From contig ML769785.1 in the NCBI GenBank assembly GCA_009733575.1, positions 1 to 55,132 of the forward strand: a stretch of 55,132 nt of DNA, given 5' to 3'. The notes under the pieces were generated by a model. That model had not been told where the DNA came from. It saw only the letters and a program-made list of their open reading frames with translations, and made no database searches. The stretch comes from Gymnopus androsaceus JB14 (Eukaryota > Basidiomycota > Agaricomycetes > Agaricales > Omphalotaceae). Positions within the stretch are counted from its first letter, which is position 1. The number at the start of each line of letters is the position of its first letter. Of the stretch, positions 44,001 to 54,860 are shown piece after piece. Made by a program: the position numbers and the translations under genes.

Positions 44001-44146
44001 GAGGAGGGTACTTATGAGACCGACCTCGGGATCAAGAGGGTAAGTGAAAAAAGAAAAGGCAAGAGGAAACAACGAAAAGAAAGTAAATGAGAGACAAGAA
44101 AAACGAAAACATACGGCGCCCACTGCCCTTCCCTCGACACCACATC

Positions 44147-45972
44147 TCACGCTTCCTTTAATGATTCCAAGACCTCCTCCACTGTCAGGTCCTTCTTTGG
44201 TACCTTCCATCCGTTCTCCCTCGTCTCGGCAGGCAGACCTTTGAAACCCAGGAATCTGTCGATCCAGGTAGGCCAGAAACGGTGGGCCCACTCAATACGC
44301 GAACTGTGCTGTGGCGCCCACTCGTAGTTGCAGCAGCGATCGATCCACTTCGTAAACATGCGCGGCTCCATCATCCAGACCAGTTCCCTATCTCGAAGCG
44401 TGCTGGTAAACCAGAGAACGAAGGACGTCTCCTCGACAATATTCCTCTTTCCCGTCAACACCCTTCCAGAACCTCGATCGAAGACGGTCTCGTTCTGCCC
44501 ATACGGATCCTTGAAGGTCGTGAAGCGTTTCAGCCTCGCAGTGAACGCGCTCCTGCTAATACAGCCCCTATGCGGACGATAGCAATCGGGAGCAACTTTG
44601 GCAACGACTCCTCTCTCAATTTCGGCATAAGTGAGGTCTGGGTCGGACCTCCAGACGTGGACATAGAACTCTAAGGATATAAGCTCATCACCGAGCAGAA
44701 ATTCGTCAGTGACTGCATACACAAAATGAAAGAAAGATCGAAACGACTGTACGAGTCTCGAACTGCACGGTCAACGAATGTCGAGCCGTGTCCTTCGAGA
44801 TAGGACTCCCAGTTGTTACGACGTCGATCGTGGACAGGTCCTAAAATTGAAAAGGTCCTCGTCGCAGATGGCATGTTCCACTCGAGTTCGAGGACATCGG
44901 AGCAGACGGCGGATGAGAACTCATGCTTCTTCCCATCCGAGTCCCTCCAACTCCAGGTCTTCACGTACGATGGTGAAAAGTTGTGAATTGGCACGTAGAG
45001 GGAAAAGTTGCATCCATTATCGGAGTACAGAGGACGCGACTTGGAACGCAGGGAGTCGCTAGTCCCAAAACGTACTTCCCTAATTCTGCACGTAGGCATC
45101 CTCCAGACTTGTCCAGCAACGACAACATCCTGTTTCGAATCGGTGGGTAACGTGTCAGGATCCACCATTTGAGCTAGGTCACTCAGTGACGCGACTTCAC
45201 CTCGAACCTGGTCTTTCAATGCGATGAAATGAGGGAGGGCCACGGGTCGAAGTTGAACAACGGAGTGATATTGTAGGAAGTTGAGGAGCTCGATATCTGG
45301 CTTGAGTAATTGAGTAGCGAGTTGGCGGAGGAAAACATCCAGAACGTATCCGTTATCTTCTGCTGGAAACATAGCGTTAATAGAACCTCCAATAAAACGT
45401 CCAGTCAGCGATTGAGAAATAGGAACATTGAAAGCGGGCACGATAGCAAAAGGATCGTAAGGTGCCTTCGTAAACTGAGGGTTCAAATAATAGAAAGGGA
45501 CCGCAAACTGAGAGCGCATACCCCCTGGAACTGTAATGGGAAAGAGAAGATTGTTCCTGGTGACGGGAGGGGGCAGCAGATGCTCGTTAGGGATGGAGAA
45601 GTCTGTACAAGCGAAATACGGAAGGTTCGAAGGGGTCGTGTTAACATAGCTCGGAGCAATGGAAGTGAAATCTGTGAAGGGAGAGCCCGTATAGCCCTTC
45701 AAATTATAAAGTAGCAACGAAGGATCGAAAGAAAAAGAGGAACCGGAATCGGAATACAACCTGAGCCCTTCACGGGTAACCTTGTTTGTGGGTGAGCTCG
45801 GAGGCGTAACGGTCTCTGGGTTGGGCTCGTAACCTTCATGCAGAGAGATGAGTCGACCAATAGATAGGCCGTTTTGAGAGGACGTGGCGCGATTGAAAGC
45901 TTTTCGGGGAGAATAAAGTGGTGAGTATGACATTGTGGCGATAAAGTTAGAGAAATCGAGGGGAGAAAGCAA
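44147..45972 (-). CDS. Extra ORF between pol and 3' LTR (ORF3), one frame change
   Basis: Starts 82 bp downstream of the integrase stop on the same strand. The first frame gives 433 codons (MLSPLDFSNF; a second Met begins MSYSPLYSPRKAF). A second overlapping frame (44722 to 44147) continues for about 190 residues with VTDEFLLGDELISLEFYVHV and RFWPTWIDRFLGFKGLP, so one base change near 44730 would join them into about 620 residues. There are no signal peptide or membrane segments, so it is not an obvious envelope protein. The long open frame inside an element whose pol is broken is notable. Function unknown. Confidence 0.6.
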
Positions 45973-46053
45973 GGGATGAAGAAAGTTTGAGATTAAAACA
46001 AAGTTATAATAAAGTGACCAATAAGAAGACTTTGCCGCCTCATGGTCGGCTAG

Positions 46054-47711
46054 TCATTCCGAAGCATAGCCCCGCATCCAGAAGATCTCATCGCAGCTCG
46101 GACTCCAGCTCCAATCATATTGTGAAGAGTAGTTCTGTACTAAAAGGGAAGTGAAACTCAGCGTGTACGATTCCCTGGTAATTTCTTCGTGTCTCGTCGC
46201 GTCTTCGACTTCTGTCGCGTTCACAGCAGACTCCTTTGGTTTCGGACGCGTTGGAATGCGTGATTTGAGACTCTGATTATCTGGGCGGAAGAAAAATAAG
46301 CGAAGTCTCTGGGCATTTACATGCCTTTTCATGATAGTTCCGTCCAGTTCTCGGAGGACATACGATCCATGATGCCTTTTCTGGTGGATGACATACGGGC
46401 CAGAATACGTCCAGTCCCCTTTGTTACCCTTCTGCTCCTCGAGTTGCGATTCTCGGAGCCATACGTACATTCCTTCCTTGTACGCGTGGAAATCGAACCT
46501 ACCGTTGTTCTTCTTGAGCGAATCGTTGATAGCGCGTTGTCTGGAAGCCCGGATAGTAGCGTAAGCCAGACGAAGCTTCGGATCTCGCCTCGCCAGTTGT
46601 TGCATTCGAATAACGATTAAATCGGAGGTCGTCTCGACTTTATCCCAATCTAGAGTCTGCCAGGTATGTTCAGCAACGTCAAAGGAGAGGAGAGGATGAA
46701 CCCCGTGTAAGAGAAAATAGGGAGAAAAACCTGTGGCTCGAGAAACGGTAATTCGTAATGCAAAAAGGGCGGTGGCGACCCACTCGGGCCAGGTCCCAAT
46801 AGCGTCTCCAGCTGCTTTCACTATCGCTTCTACCAACGGAACATGATTCCGTTCAACGACCCCATTTCCTTGAGGATGGTACGGTGTCGAGATAACGATC
46901 TGGCACCTGTACATCGAAGTCAAAAGCTCGCGGACTTCCTTCATGAACTCTGGTCCTCCATCCATCGTAATAGCTGGGATGCAACCAAAACGACAAATAA
47001 TTTCTTGATAGATGAACTTAGCTACGTATGTCGCTTTGAGGGCGACTAATGGCTTCGCCTCCGGCCAGAGGATGTTGGGTTCGACGGCTTGAATGATATA
47101 TTTGAAGCCTCCGATTCCGGTAGGCATGTGGATTGAGTCGAGATTGAAATGTCGAAGTATTGGGGATTGCCACGATATGTTCAACGGACCGTAGGGAGAG
47201 GACAGATGAGTTTCTGACACTCGATACAAGAGCGGACGAAGTACGAGACCGCCTCATACATTGCTGGCCAGTAAAACCTGTCAAGGAGAAAGCGATAAGT
47301 AGTGTCGCGTCCGCGATGGCCAGTCTCGTTATGAGCTTGGGCCATCAATTCCCCTCGCTTAGAGACATCTTCGACAACGAGTCTCGGAAGTGCCTCGGAC
47401 TTTCTTGTCGTCCTTGGCAGAATAAAGAGTCGTCCATCCCGAAGGATGAAACGCCTAACTCGCTTGTAAAAAGCGAGACGACTTTGTTCAGAAATGATAG
47501 AGGAGGGTACTTTGCCTTTGCCTAAGAATTCTCTTATCTCTTCCCAATGGTCTTGCGAATCGAGCACTTCCTTTTTCGAAGTAATACCCACGGCGGACGA
47601 GTGTACAATTCCCGCGGACTGGAATCGTTCGTAGAAGGTGAGCTCCATGGCAACCTTTTCAGCCACCAATGGAACACTCCTCGACTCGAGGAACTGGGAC
47701 CTTAAAATCAA
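46054..47711 (-). pseudogene. Gypsy integrase
   Basis: Zinc-binding H2C2 domain (HNETGHRGRDTTYRFLLDRF, then CIECQ). One frame change near 47200 leads to the catalytic core with all three acidic residues visible: FNLDSIHMP, TMDGGPEFMKE and PYHPQGNGVVERNH. A C-terminal segment with YSGPYVIHQKRHHGSYVLRE resembles the Gypsy GPY/F module. ORF ends at 46054. Confidence 0.88.
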
Positions 47712-47786
47712 AGTCCGGTAAGTACCTCGTAGCGGATTTATTCACGAAATCGCAAAGATGAAGAGGTGAAAAATGAAAACGGTTGA

Positions 47787-48660
47787 TTAGGGTCTAATGA
47801 CGAGAAAATTCCCCCTTCCCCAAACGTAGGCGATTGAGGACCGACAGAGGAACCAACTGAGGGGAGTTCCACAGTGGTATCCCATGCAAGATCGTACGGA
47901 GCAGCAAAGTGGAATGGAAAATAGCTCGAGGAGGTACTTAGCGTCAATTCGCGGACGAGATACGATTCTTCGATACTCGGCCTCCCACCCAACCTGATTA
48001 ATATAAGAGTCAAGGAAAGTTTCTTGTTCTTCTTCTGTCTCAATATGTTCGCCTTCCACGTGGGGTCGACGAGACAATCCGTCCTCTAACTTGTGCGATG
48101 TAGCTGGGACATGATTAGTTTCGAATGAGAATAGTCTGCACCATGCTGCCCATCTGAGAATCGGAGCGTTTGGAACATCATCCGGATCCTTGAGCATCTT
48201 CGCGAGTGATATAGCATCATGGTCGAGGCGGAAATGGATTCCCCAGATTCGATGCCTCAGTTCCTTGAAGGCACGATACACAGCGTACAATTCGGTCTTC
48301 GGTTGGCCGTAATTTTGCTCCCTCTTGTTGAATGTACACCCTCCGTATCCCGATATTCGCTTGATCTTGTCTCGGATTTGGTAGAGTGCCCATCCGGCTC
48401 CGGACCAACAACCATCGACTCCCACCACTACCAGACCTTCATCGGAATCCCTAGGTTTCCGTGTAATCAGCTTGGCAGCGGGGTAATCAATGACTATAAG
48501 GACGGGTGACGACGAGATTCGACTTTTGAGTATATTGAACGCGTCTAGAGCATTATCCGTAAAGATGAAGTCAATCTCTTTTAAATCACGAAGCAAAATG
48601 GTCATGGGCTTAGCGATAAGTGCGAATTTTTCAATCCATTCGCTCGTCCCACGCCAGCAG
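47787..48660 (-). pseudogene. Gypsy RNase H region
   Basis: WIEKFALIAKPMTILLRD is followed by VVVGVDGCWSGAGWALYQI (first Asp), FNKREQNYGQPKTELYAVYR (Glu) and FRLDHDAISLAKML (Asp), all in one open frame. A frame change near 47950 leads towards the integrase linker. Confidence 0.85.
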
Positions 48661-50049
48661 CGCCAAGGAATCCTCGGACTTCGGTTATACACATGTTGGG
48701 ATAGGCCAATCCAATATTTTGCGGACCATGGAGGGCTCCATATGCCATCCTTCGAGAGACACGACTGAGCCGACGATCCTGAGTAGGAAGGCTGCTAGGA
48801 TGGCTTTCGATCCTGAGGCGGTCATGCCGGAGTCGATGAGGGTCGCTAATAGCAAGTCTAGCGTTCGAGATATTCCCAGATGAAACGTCGAATTCCTGGG
48901 TAGATCTCCTCATCATCCGTATCACGAGTTTGGTCCTTTGAGTCCACAGTCGTCGACGAAGACTCGGACGAATTCTCTAACGTGGAAGGTTGCGTGATTC
49001 GTACAACGTTGGAATTCTTGCATCGAGTTGGTGAAACCTTGGACCAGGGTAGCTTGTTGTTTCGCCCCGGCTGGTGAATGGAAGGCTTGCATAGGTCGAG
49101 ATGATACTGCGACCCAGCGAGCGTCGAATCCTGAAAAGAGATCAAGTAAGGCGTATATGGAAGCTCCTAAAAACCATTCAGCGAATTCGTGGACGTTGGG
49201 AGGTAAACTCGCATCCTGAATCGTTACCGCGTTCAACTCTTCGAGATTGACAACGATTCGTATACCGGTCTTCTTTTTGACCGCGAACAGAGCTGAACGA
49301 TAACTGGATTTTGTAGGTTCGAACCTTCCACCGCGTTCGCCCTTCTCGATCTCCTTGATGACTTCGTCGACTATGGCGTGTGGAATTCGGATGGGAGCTC
49401 GTTGCCACGGCGTATGCTCTATCGTAGGAATCTCGTAGTCAGGAAAGTAATCTCGAGAGAAGGTACCTCATTCGGTTTGATCCCAGGCAAAGGCAAATTC
49501 TCTTCGAGTCACTATCCATGCTAAAAGGTTGGTTTCGTTCGGAAGGAGGGTCCCAGGCTCGATGCGTGAAAGCATGTCTAGAAGCCTTTCCTTCGTTACC
49601 CTTGTTCCGAACTTTAAGTCTTCGAGGGGAGGAGGAGAGGTAGGAAATACGAGGTTTTTCGGAAACGGAAGTTGTTTGAATTCTTGTGCGGCGGGATCTG
49701 GATTGTAAGTTGGTACAGGGCGATATTTACGATGTGCCGGTTTGTATCGGCTACGTGGTTTCATGCCAGGAAGGTTAGTCGAAGCTGGATTAGAAGAAAA
49801 AGGGTCGTAAGTAATAGATTCGGAAAGTTCAGAGAAAGCACGGTTGGTCCAAGAAGTATGGTACATATCACGAGAGACGTTCCCCGTAGGCAAAGCGTAA
49901 GATCTGATCATTCGATCATACTGAGGCGGAGGATTTTGTAATAATAAAGAATTAAAATCGGAAAACTCAGCGTTGCCTAACAATGCCTCGAGGGATCTTC
50001 CAAACGTCGCAGGAGCAGAGTGGAAGATCGGACTTCGCTCCTGATTCAA
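48602..50049 (-). pseudogene. Gypsy reverse transcriptase region
   Basis: The upstream part KYRPVPTYNPDPAAQEFKQL and RVTKERLLDMLSRIEPGTLL leads to a TGA at 49468 (AWDQTE, stop, GTFSRDYFPDYEIP; Arg expected). Then RT motifs: SSYRSALFAVKKKTGIRIVV, LLDLFSGFDARWVAV (first catalytic Asp) and VRVFVDDCGLKGP (YxDD-equivalent FVDD). A TGA at 48922 and three frame changes follow before WIEKFALIAKP. Confidence 0.88.
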
Positions 50050-51328
50050 AAATCCCCGGAAGCTGGCCAGTCTCCGTACCCAGCGTATTCCCTAGCTTCA
50101 ACGAAAGGTCTTCTTTATCTTCGTTGGGGTTGCGAATCACGTATTGGTTTCGCTCGGATTTCGGATCTGTAAGCGCTATTGAAACATGAGGGATTCGAGA
50201 TTTGTCGCCATCGTTCCACAAGAATAATCGAGTGTCGCCTGAACGCCAGTATTCGATACGACTAGCATAGTACTGAAGGAAAGGTTGACCTATAATAATA
50301 TCCCAAGAGTCGCTGAGCTCGCCTCGAGAGACAAAGATGTGATGCGGGAAATTGTATTTTCCGATCCAAATGTCAGCGTCCGTTAGTACTCCCATCAAGG
50401 GTTTGACGCCTCCGTTCACGTCTTTTAGGGACCACTTCATCCCCTCGATCTCTAATGGCAATCTAGCGTGCTCGAAGAAGCTTTTCGAGCCTATGGTTAA
50501 CTCTGAGCCTGTGTCAATCATGGCCCTAAACTTCTGGCCATTAATCACCATGTTAAAAACTCCCGTTACCATCGCGTACAGCTTATCCGCTGCCACGACG
50601 GCACTAGAATACTTCACAAGGAAGTCTTGCAACTTTGGCGCGTCCTCGATAGGACCTTCGAGCCCTCTCACCACCATTTGCTCGTCCGCCTCATCATTGT
50701 CCTCGAGGTACAGAGCACTCACCTCTTTCTGAGCGTACTCCCTACGCGTCTTCATAGCCTCGACCATTTGTTTCGTCAAGTCAGGACTACATCCGAGAAC
50801 GTCCACTATCGTAAGAGTTATGTTGGTATCTAGAATTCTTTTGAAGACTTTCTTCGAGTTAGTTCATTGATGAAGATCAGAAGTGAAATGATACTGTGGA
50901 GTGGAGGAGGGTACTCGACGGTTCCCATCCTTCGTCTCTATATCTGTCCTCTTCTCTTCCATCGGTTTCTGGGATTTCGAAGGTTGGGACTTCCTCCAGC
51001 CTTCATTCTTGTTGATCGGGTTGGGAGGTTCTGGGACTGTAACCGACTTTTTTGAGGGTCTGACCAGAGGTTGCGGAGGCAGCTCGTCGTAGTCCATGGG
51101 TTCTGGTTCCTCAGGGTTTTGAGTTGAAGGAGGTTGAGATGTTGCTGGAACTGGGTTTTGTGTACTTGGTGGGCTGAATCCTTGCTGAGATCGCGAATCA
51201 GGAGGCGACTGTTGTTGAGTTGCTTGTTTATTGTTCATATGACCTTTCTGGGTCATGGGATCGTGTCTCGACAAGGTGTTGCATCCAGATCTTGTAGTAG
51301 GAGCTGCATAAGGAATATAATCAGTCAT
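49967..51328 (-). pseudogene. Gypsy Pro-rich linker and aspartic protease
   Basis: A Pro/Gln/Ser-rich linker ends in STPQYHFTSDLHQ. After a TGA at 50864-50866 the same frame resumes with KKVFKRILDTNITLTIVDVL, then the protease active site AMIDTGSELTIGS and the flap/second-half motif DIIIGQPFLQYY. Confidence 0.82.
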
Positions 51329-51522
51329 ATCGTAAAGGTATTCGTCGTCCTCGGGATCATCGTAATCAAATCGAATGTCTGCACTCGCGACACCAAATAC
51401 GTTACCGGAGAAAATGTCTCAACCACCATAGGTAAGAGCTGCTGGCAAGGAGGAACTAGACATATGCGGAGGGGCATCTCTTCCAGGCATATTTGCATTA
51501 TGTCGAGCACGTAGAATCGCAG

Positions 51523-52581
51523 CTACCCCTCCTTTCTGACCGTACTGAACACGGGGAGCTGGGATCCATCAGGTAGAGTAATTCTCCCGTTGTATTGTTG
51601 GACCACGAGTCCTTCGTTAATGAATTCTTCGATGTGTGGGCACTTCCCAGGAATTGTAGGATCTTCATGCCATTCACCGCACAACCAGCAGGGACGTGCA
51701 GGTGGCGGGGTTTGGTCCACGGGGGTGTTCGTAGGAGTTGGAGGTCGAGGAGAGCTTCTCCTGTTAAGGTTTGCCAGAGTCGCTTTGATTTCCTGCATTT
51801 CCTTTGTCAGCAACTTGATAAAATCAGAAGACTTAACCTCTTCTTTCTTCAGAATAGGTTTCTTGGACGAGGACGGCCCATCTTCTTTCTTCGAGTCTCT
51901 CAAGAACTTGACGTTGTTCAATCGTTCCAGGGATGCCTCGTCCACTGAGTCGTCTGACTCCCAATCGTGAGTGTCGAGGGAAGTCCTATTGTCTAGTTTT
52001 GCCTCGAGGAGATCGTATGCGTCATCCATTGTAGGGGGTGACGCTCGGAGACGGTTAGTGGGTGGAAGCACACGCATGAGGAACTTGAGGTCCTTCGTCG
52101 GAAGACCTTGTGCAAAATAATAGTTCAAGTCAGTACAGGTAATCGTTTTGTTTTTCAGAAGAGGACCGGCGACTTTAAGAAAACTATTCTGATACTTCGC
52201 TAGTTCGGACTTCTTCGTAAACTTTGGCTCTTTTGCACCGAGTCGACAAAAGGTCTCCAAGTCCTTAAGACGGACAATAGGGATCTCCTCCGAGGACTTA
52301 TACATTCGCAAGAGACAACCTTCCGCTATTGCCCACATCTTCCCAGTTTTGTCTAGGTCAAATTCTGGAAGGTATTGGATGTTCAATGCTACTTCATCGG
52401 ACGAGTAAAGGACAATATAGTTGACGAGTTGGTCCTTGTTGGTGATTCCCGCACGAGACCCATGCGCGACGATCTGTTGGAGAAAGGCAGAGGGTCGATG
52501 TCCTGTGAATTTAGGAGCATTGGCCATTCCAGGGACAGGCATACTGAATACGAGAGCGGTAGTGGAGGCGACGGAAGACAT
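51523..52581 (-). CDS. Gypsy gag-like ORF
   Basis: 352 codons from the first ATG. The frame is open upstream to about 53055 without a methionine, so the real N terminus may be spliced or start elsewhere. Contains a capsid-like region (APKFTGHRPSAFLQQIVAHG, YNYYFAQGLP-type), a Lys/Ser linker and an unusual knuckle CWLCGEWHEDPTIPGKCP near the C terminus. Packages element RNA in family members. Confidence 0.8.
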   Translation of the reverse strand: MSSVASTTALVFSMPVPGMANAPKFTGHRPSAFLQQIVAHGSRAGITNKDQLVNYIVLYSSDEVALNIQYLPEFDLDKTGKMWAIAEGCLLRMYKSSEEIPIVRLKDLETFCRLGAKEPKFTKKSELAKYQNSFLKVAGPLLKNKTITCTDLNYYFAQGLPTKDLKFLMRVLPPTNRLRASPPTMDDAYDLLEAKLDNRTSLDTHDWESDDSVDEASLERLNNVKFLRDSKKEDGPSSSKKPILKKEEVKSSDFIKLLTKEMQEIKATLANLNRRSSPRPPTPTNTPVDQTPPPARPCWLCGEWHEDPTIPGKCPHIEEFINEGLVVQQYNGRITLPDGSQLPVFSTVRKEG

Positions 52582-53142
52582 GCTGACGGAATTCGTGATT
52601 CCTGAAGTGTTTGAGGTAGAGGGTACGATCTGGATAGCGGGTGCAATTTGGATTGCCGGAGCAACAATTCTGGATGATCGCTGTGGTGAGGATGGACGAC
52701 TTTGTCGTGGTGTTCCCGGAAGAGATCTGGGTCGACGAGTTGTAGTCGGAGGAGTAATCGAAGTCGATCTTCCAAAGAAGGATAACGAAGCAAAACGCGA
52801 GGAGGGATTACGAGATGAGGAAGCAGTTGGGTTAGACGACGAGGAAGCAAGTGTTGCTGTATGCTCGCTGTCTGACTCAGAGGATGAGTCGTCGGATTCT
52901 CCGGTACGAGGGGTGTACTCGGCAAAAAGGTCGCCTTCTGGATGATGACCTATGAATGTGTTGGCGTCGTTGTCGGTAACAGGGAAACCGGAATAGTTTT
53001 CCTGATAGTCCGAAATTTTTGAGGTACTTGTGGCTTGCTTACCGAGAGGTCGGCGTAGCGAATGCTAGAGGTTAGTGGTTTCAGGAAACGAGGAGGGAAG
53101 CTCCGAGCAGCGGGATACTAAGAGCCTCTCTGGGGCAGCCAC

Positions 53143-53948
53143 TGCAGAAGGAAGGGTTGTTCTCTGGGAGAACAAGAGGAACCTAGTCATGCTAGGAGCG
53201 GGAGCGTTTACCTGAGAAAGGGGGAGGTACAGACGTCTGCAGAGTGTCTGGACCAAGCGGAGAGCGGAGAAGAGAGTGAGAGAGATGGAAGAGGTGTACC
53301 TAGCATAGAAGCTGGCGGAACCGAACCTTTCTTGAGTAAGGCTCGAGGTTCATACAGACATATGTAGATCTCGAAGTAACGAAGTTAATTCGAGGATCCG
53401 GTTTGAGAGAACTGAGAGGAAAAGCTGAGCGGGAGACGAATTTGCTGGCTATGATGGCCTTTCATGACGATGGTGGTTGGGGGCAAAAAAGAATGAATAT
53501 TTTCTTCGGGTTGCAGAGTATAAGTACTGGATAATCGACTGAAACGTGAAGTGAAAAAGAAGTAGAAAAGAAGGCTGCCATCAAACCCAATTTGGATAGA
53601 TTCGGAATTGACACCGGGCTACCGATTAGCGCAATCCCCCAGGGTACAATGTGAAGGTGCTCGAGCTTCAGCAATGCTTGCTCAAGGCGAAGGTACCCTG
53701 GTGTCGGACCGGGTGCTTCATCCTCCTCCAACCTCCTCGAGTCCTCAGCGTAGGTACAAGATATCGTATAGTTGTAGTCGTAGTTGGGAACATTGGGTCC
53801 GGAAAGGAAGCCACGTCAAAAGAGTTGACAGCGAAGGCTTTTGGCGGTTGTCGTGGTAAGGGAGAGAAGTTGGGAATAAGAAAGCGCCCAAGGCGCGGAA
53901 TGGTCACATTGTCCGTGTTTGACGGGTCGCGTACGCGTCCCTTCCACA
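53143..53948 (-). repeat. 5' LTR of the Gypsy element
   Basis: Same ends as the 3' LTR. One base inside, the element strand reads TGGCTGCCCCAGAGAGG (53141 downward), a candidate tRNA primer-binding site because it begins with TGG. Confidence 0.88.
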
Positions 53949-54860
53949 GTTGGTGATTGCTTTAGAAGCAGTGGGTTCAGCAATAGTCATTTCCTTGAGA
54001 CCAGCAAAGGAATTGGATGCTGTACAAGTGGAATCTTCTCTGCCACTGCAAGGACTTCTGCAAGTTCAATATATTCATCCCAGAGCAAGGGATTCCACAA
54101 TTTCCTAGGCCAGATGGGGTTACCTCTGCTGCTTTTGATGCCATCAATGGCCCCATCTAGGTCTTGTTTGTGGTTCTCAATCTTCCAGCTGATGAGCAGG
54201 TGCCTTGGTGAAAGGAGGGTTTCATAAATGACTGCATCAGCAGTCCAGCCTAAGGGTGGACACAACTCTGGCTCCCGGTAAACCTGCACCACTATTTATA
54301 CCTGCCTATAAACTCATCAATTTAAATGAATAAGGACATGTTCTATATTAAAAAGACATAGGTGTCACTACAAAGTAGTCCTACATCAAACTCAGGTCAC
54401 AATTATACCAAATTTAGTTGTAAATGGACTAATTTTTAGTGTCTAGTATTCCAGGTCCACAGGTACCTGCAGGTAAACCTGCCAACTTTGAGCAAAACTG
54501 CGACCTGCAACCTGCATAACCCATGGAAAACTGGTACCGGGACCCGCAGGTTAAAATACCGGCCGGTATTCCCACGGGTTTACCTGCCGGTACCTGTTAA
54601 GGAACTGGACTCGTGTCCATCCTTAGTCCAGCCACAAAAATCCATGTTGAGCTTGGCTTTCTTGGTGGAGCTACCCTTCCTCTTACCCCCATTGACTTCC
54701 CCTCTCTTGTCTGTTGGCATCATCATCCCCCCCTGCTGCAGGAGGGTTGATTCCATGCCTTCCAGAGGGGCTCTGTCCAGCTCTGCCTCCTGCAGGCCTG
54801 TTGGGTGCAATTTCAGCTATTCCAGTAAGGATTTCTTCAATTCCGGGTAGTTGAGGGAGG
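53949..54860 (-). pseudogene. Unknown gene split by a MITE and cut by the Gypsy element
   Basis: The minus-strand reading has a Lys/Gly-rich part (KRGEVNGGKRKGSSTKKAKL) and MDFCGW. If 54251-54625 and one duplication are removed, the frame continues TADAVIYETLLSPRHLLISW, KSSRGNPIWPRKLWNPLLWD and EYIELAEVLAVAEKIPLVQH. It ends at ASKAITN where the Gypsy LTR begins. I do not recognise a domain. The sequence left of the Gypsy element does not obviously continue it. Confidence 0.5.
54251..54625. mobile_element. hAT-like MITE, 375 bp
   Basis: Termini TAAGGGTGGACAC and GTGTCCATCCTTA, flanked by the perfect 8-bp duplication GTCCAGCC (54243-54250 and 54626-54633). The interior repeats GGTAAACCTGC and CCGGTACC. 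Its removal exactly restores the interrupted reading frame. Confidence 0.87.

Larger units (their letters stand above)
43194..53948 (-). mobile_element. Ty3/Gypsy LTR retrotransposon, 10.75 kb, disabled
   Basis: Two LTRs of 807 and 806 bp in the same orientation bracket gag, protease, RT, RNase H and integrase in Ty3/Gypsy order on the minus strand, plus an additional ORF before the 3' LTR. pol contains in-frame TGA codons at 50864, 49468 and 48922 and several frameshifts, so it cannot encode a full polyprotein. The LTRs are roughly 95 percent alike by eye. No 5-bp target duplication is visible (CCCAG left of the element, GTTGG right). Confidence 0.92.
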
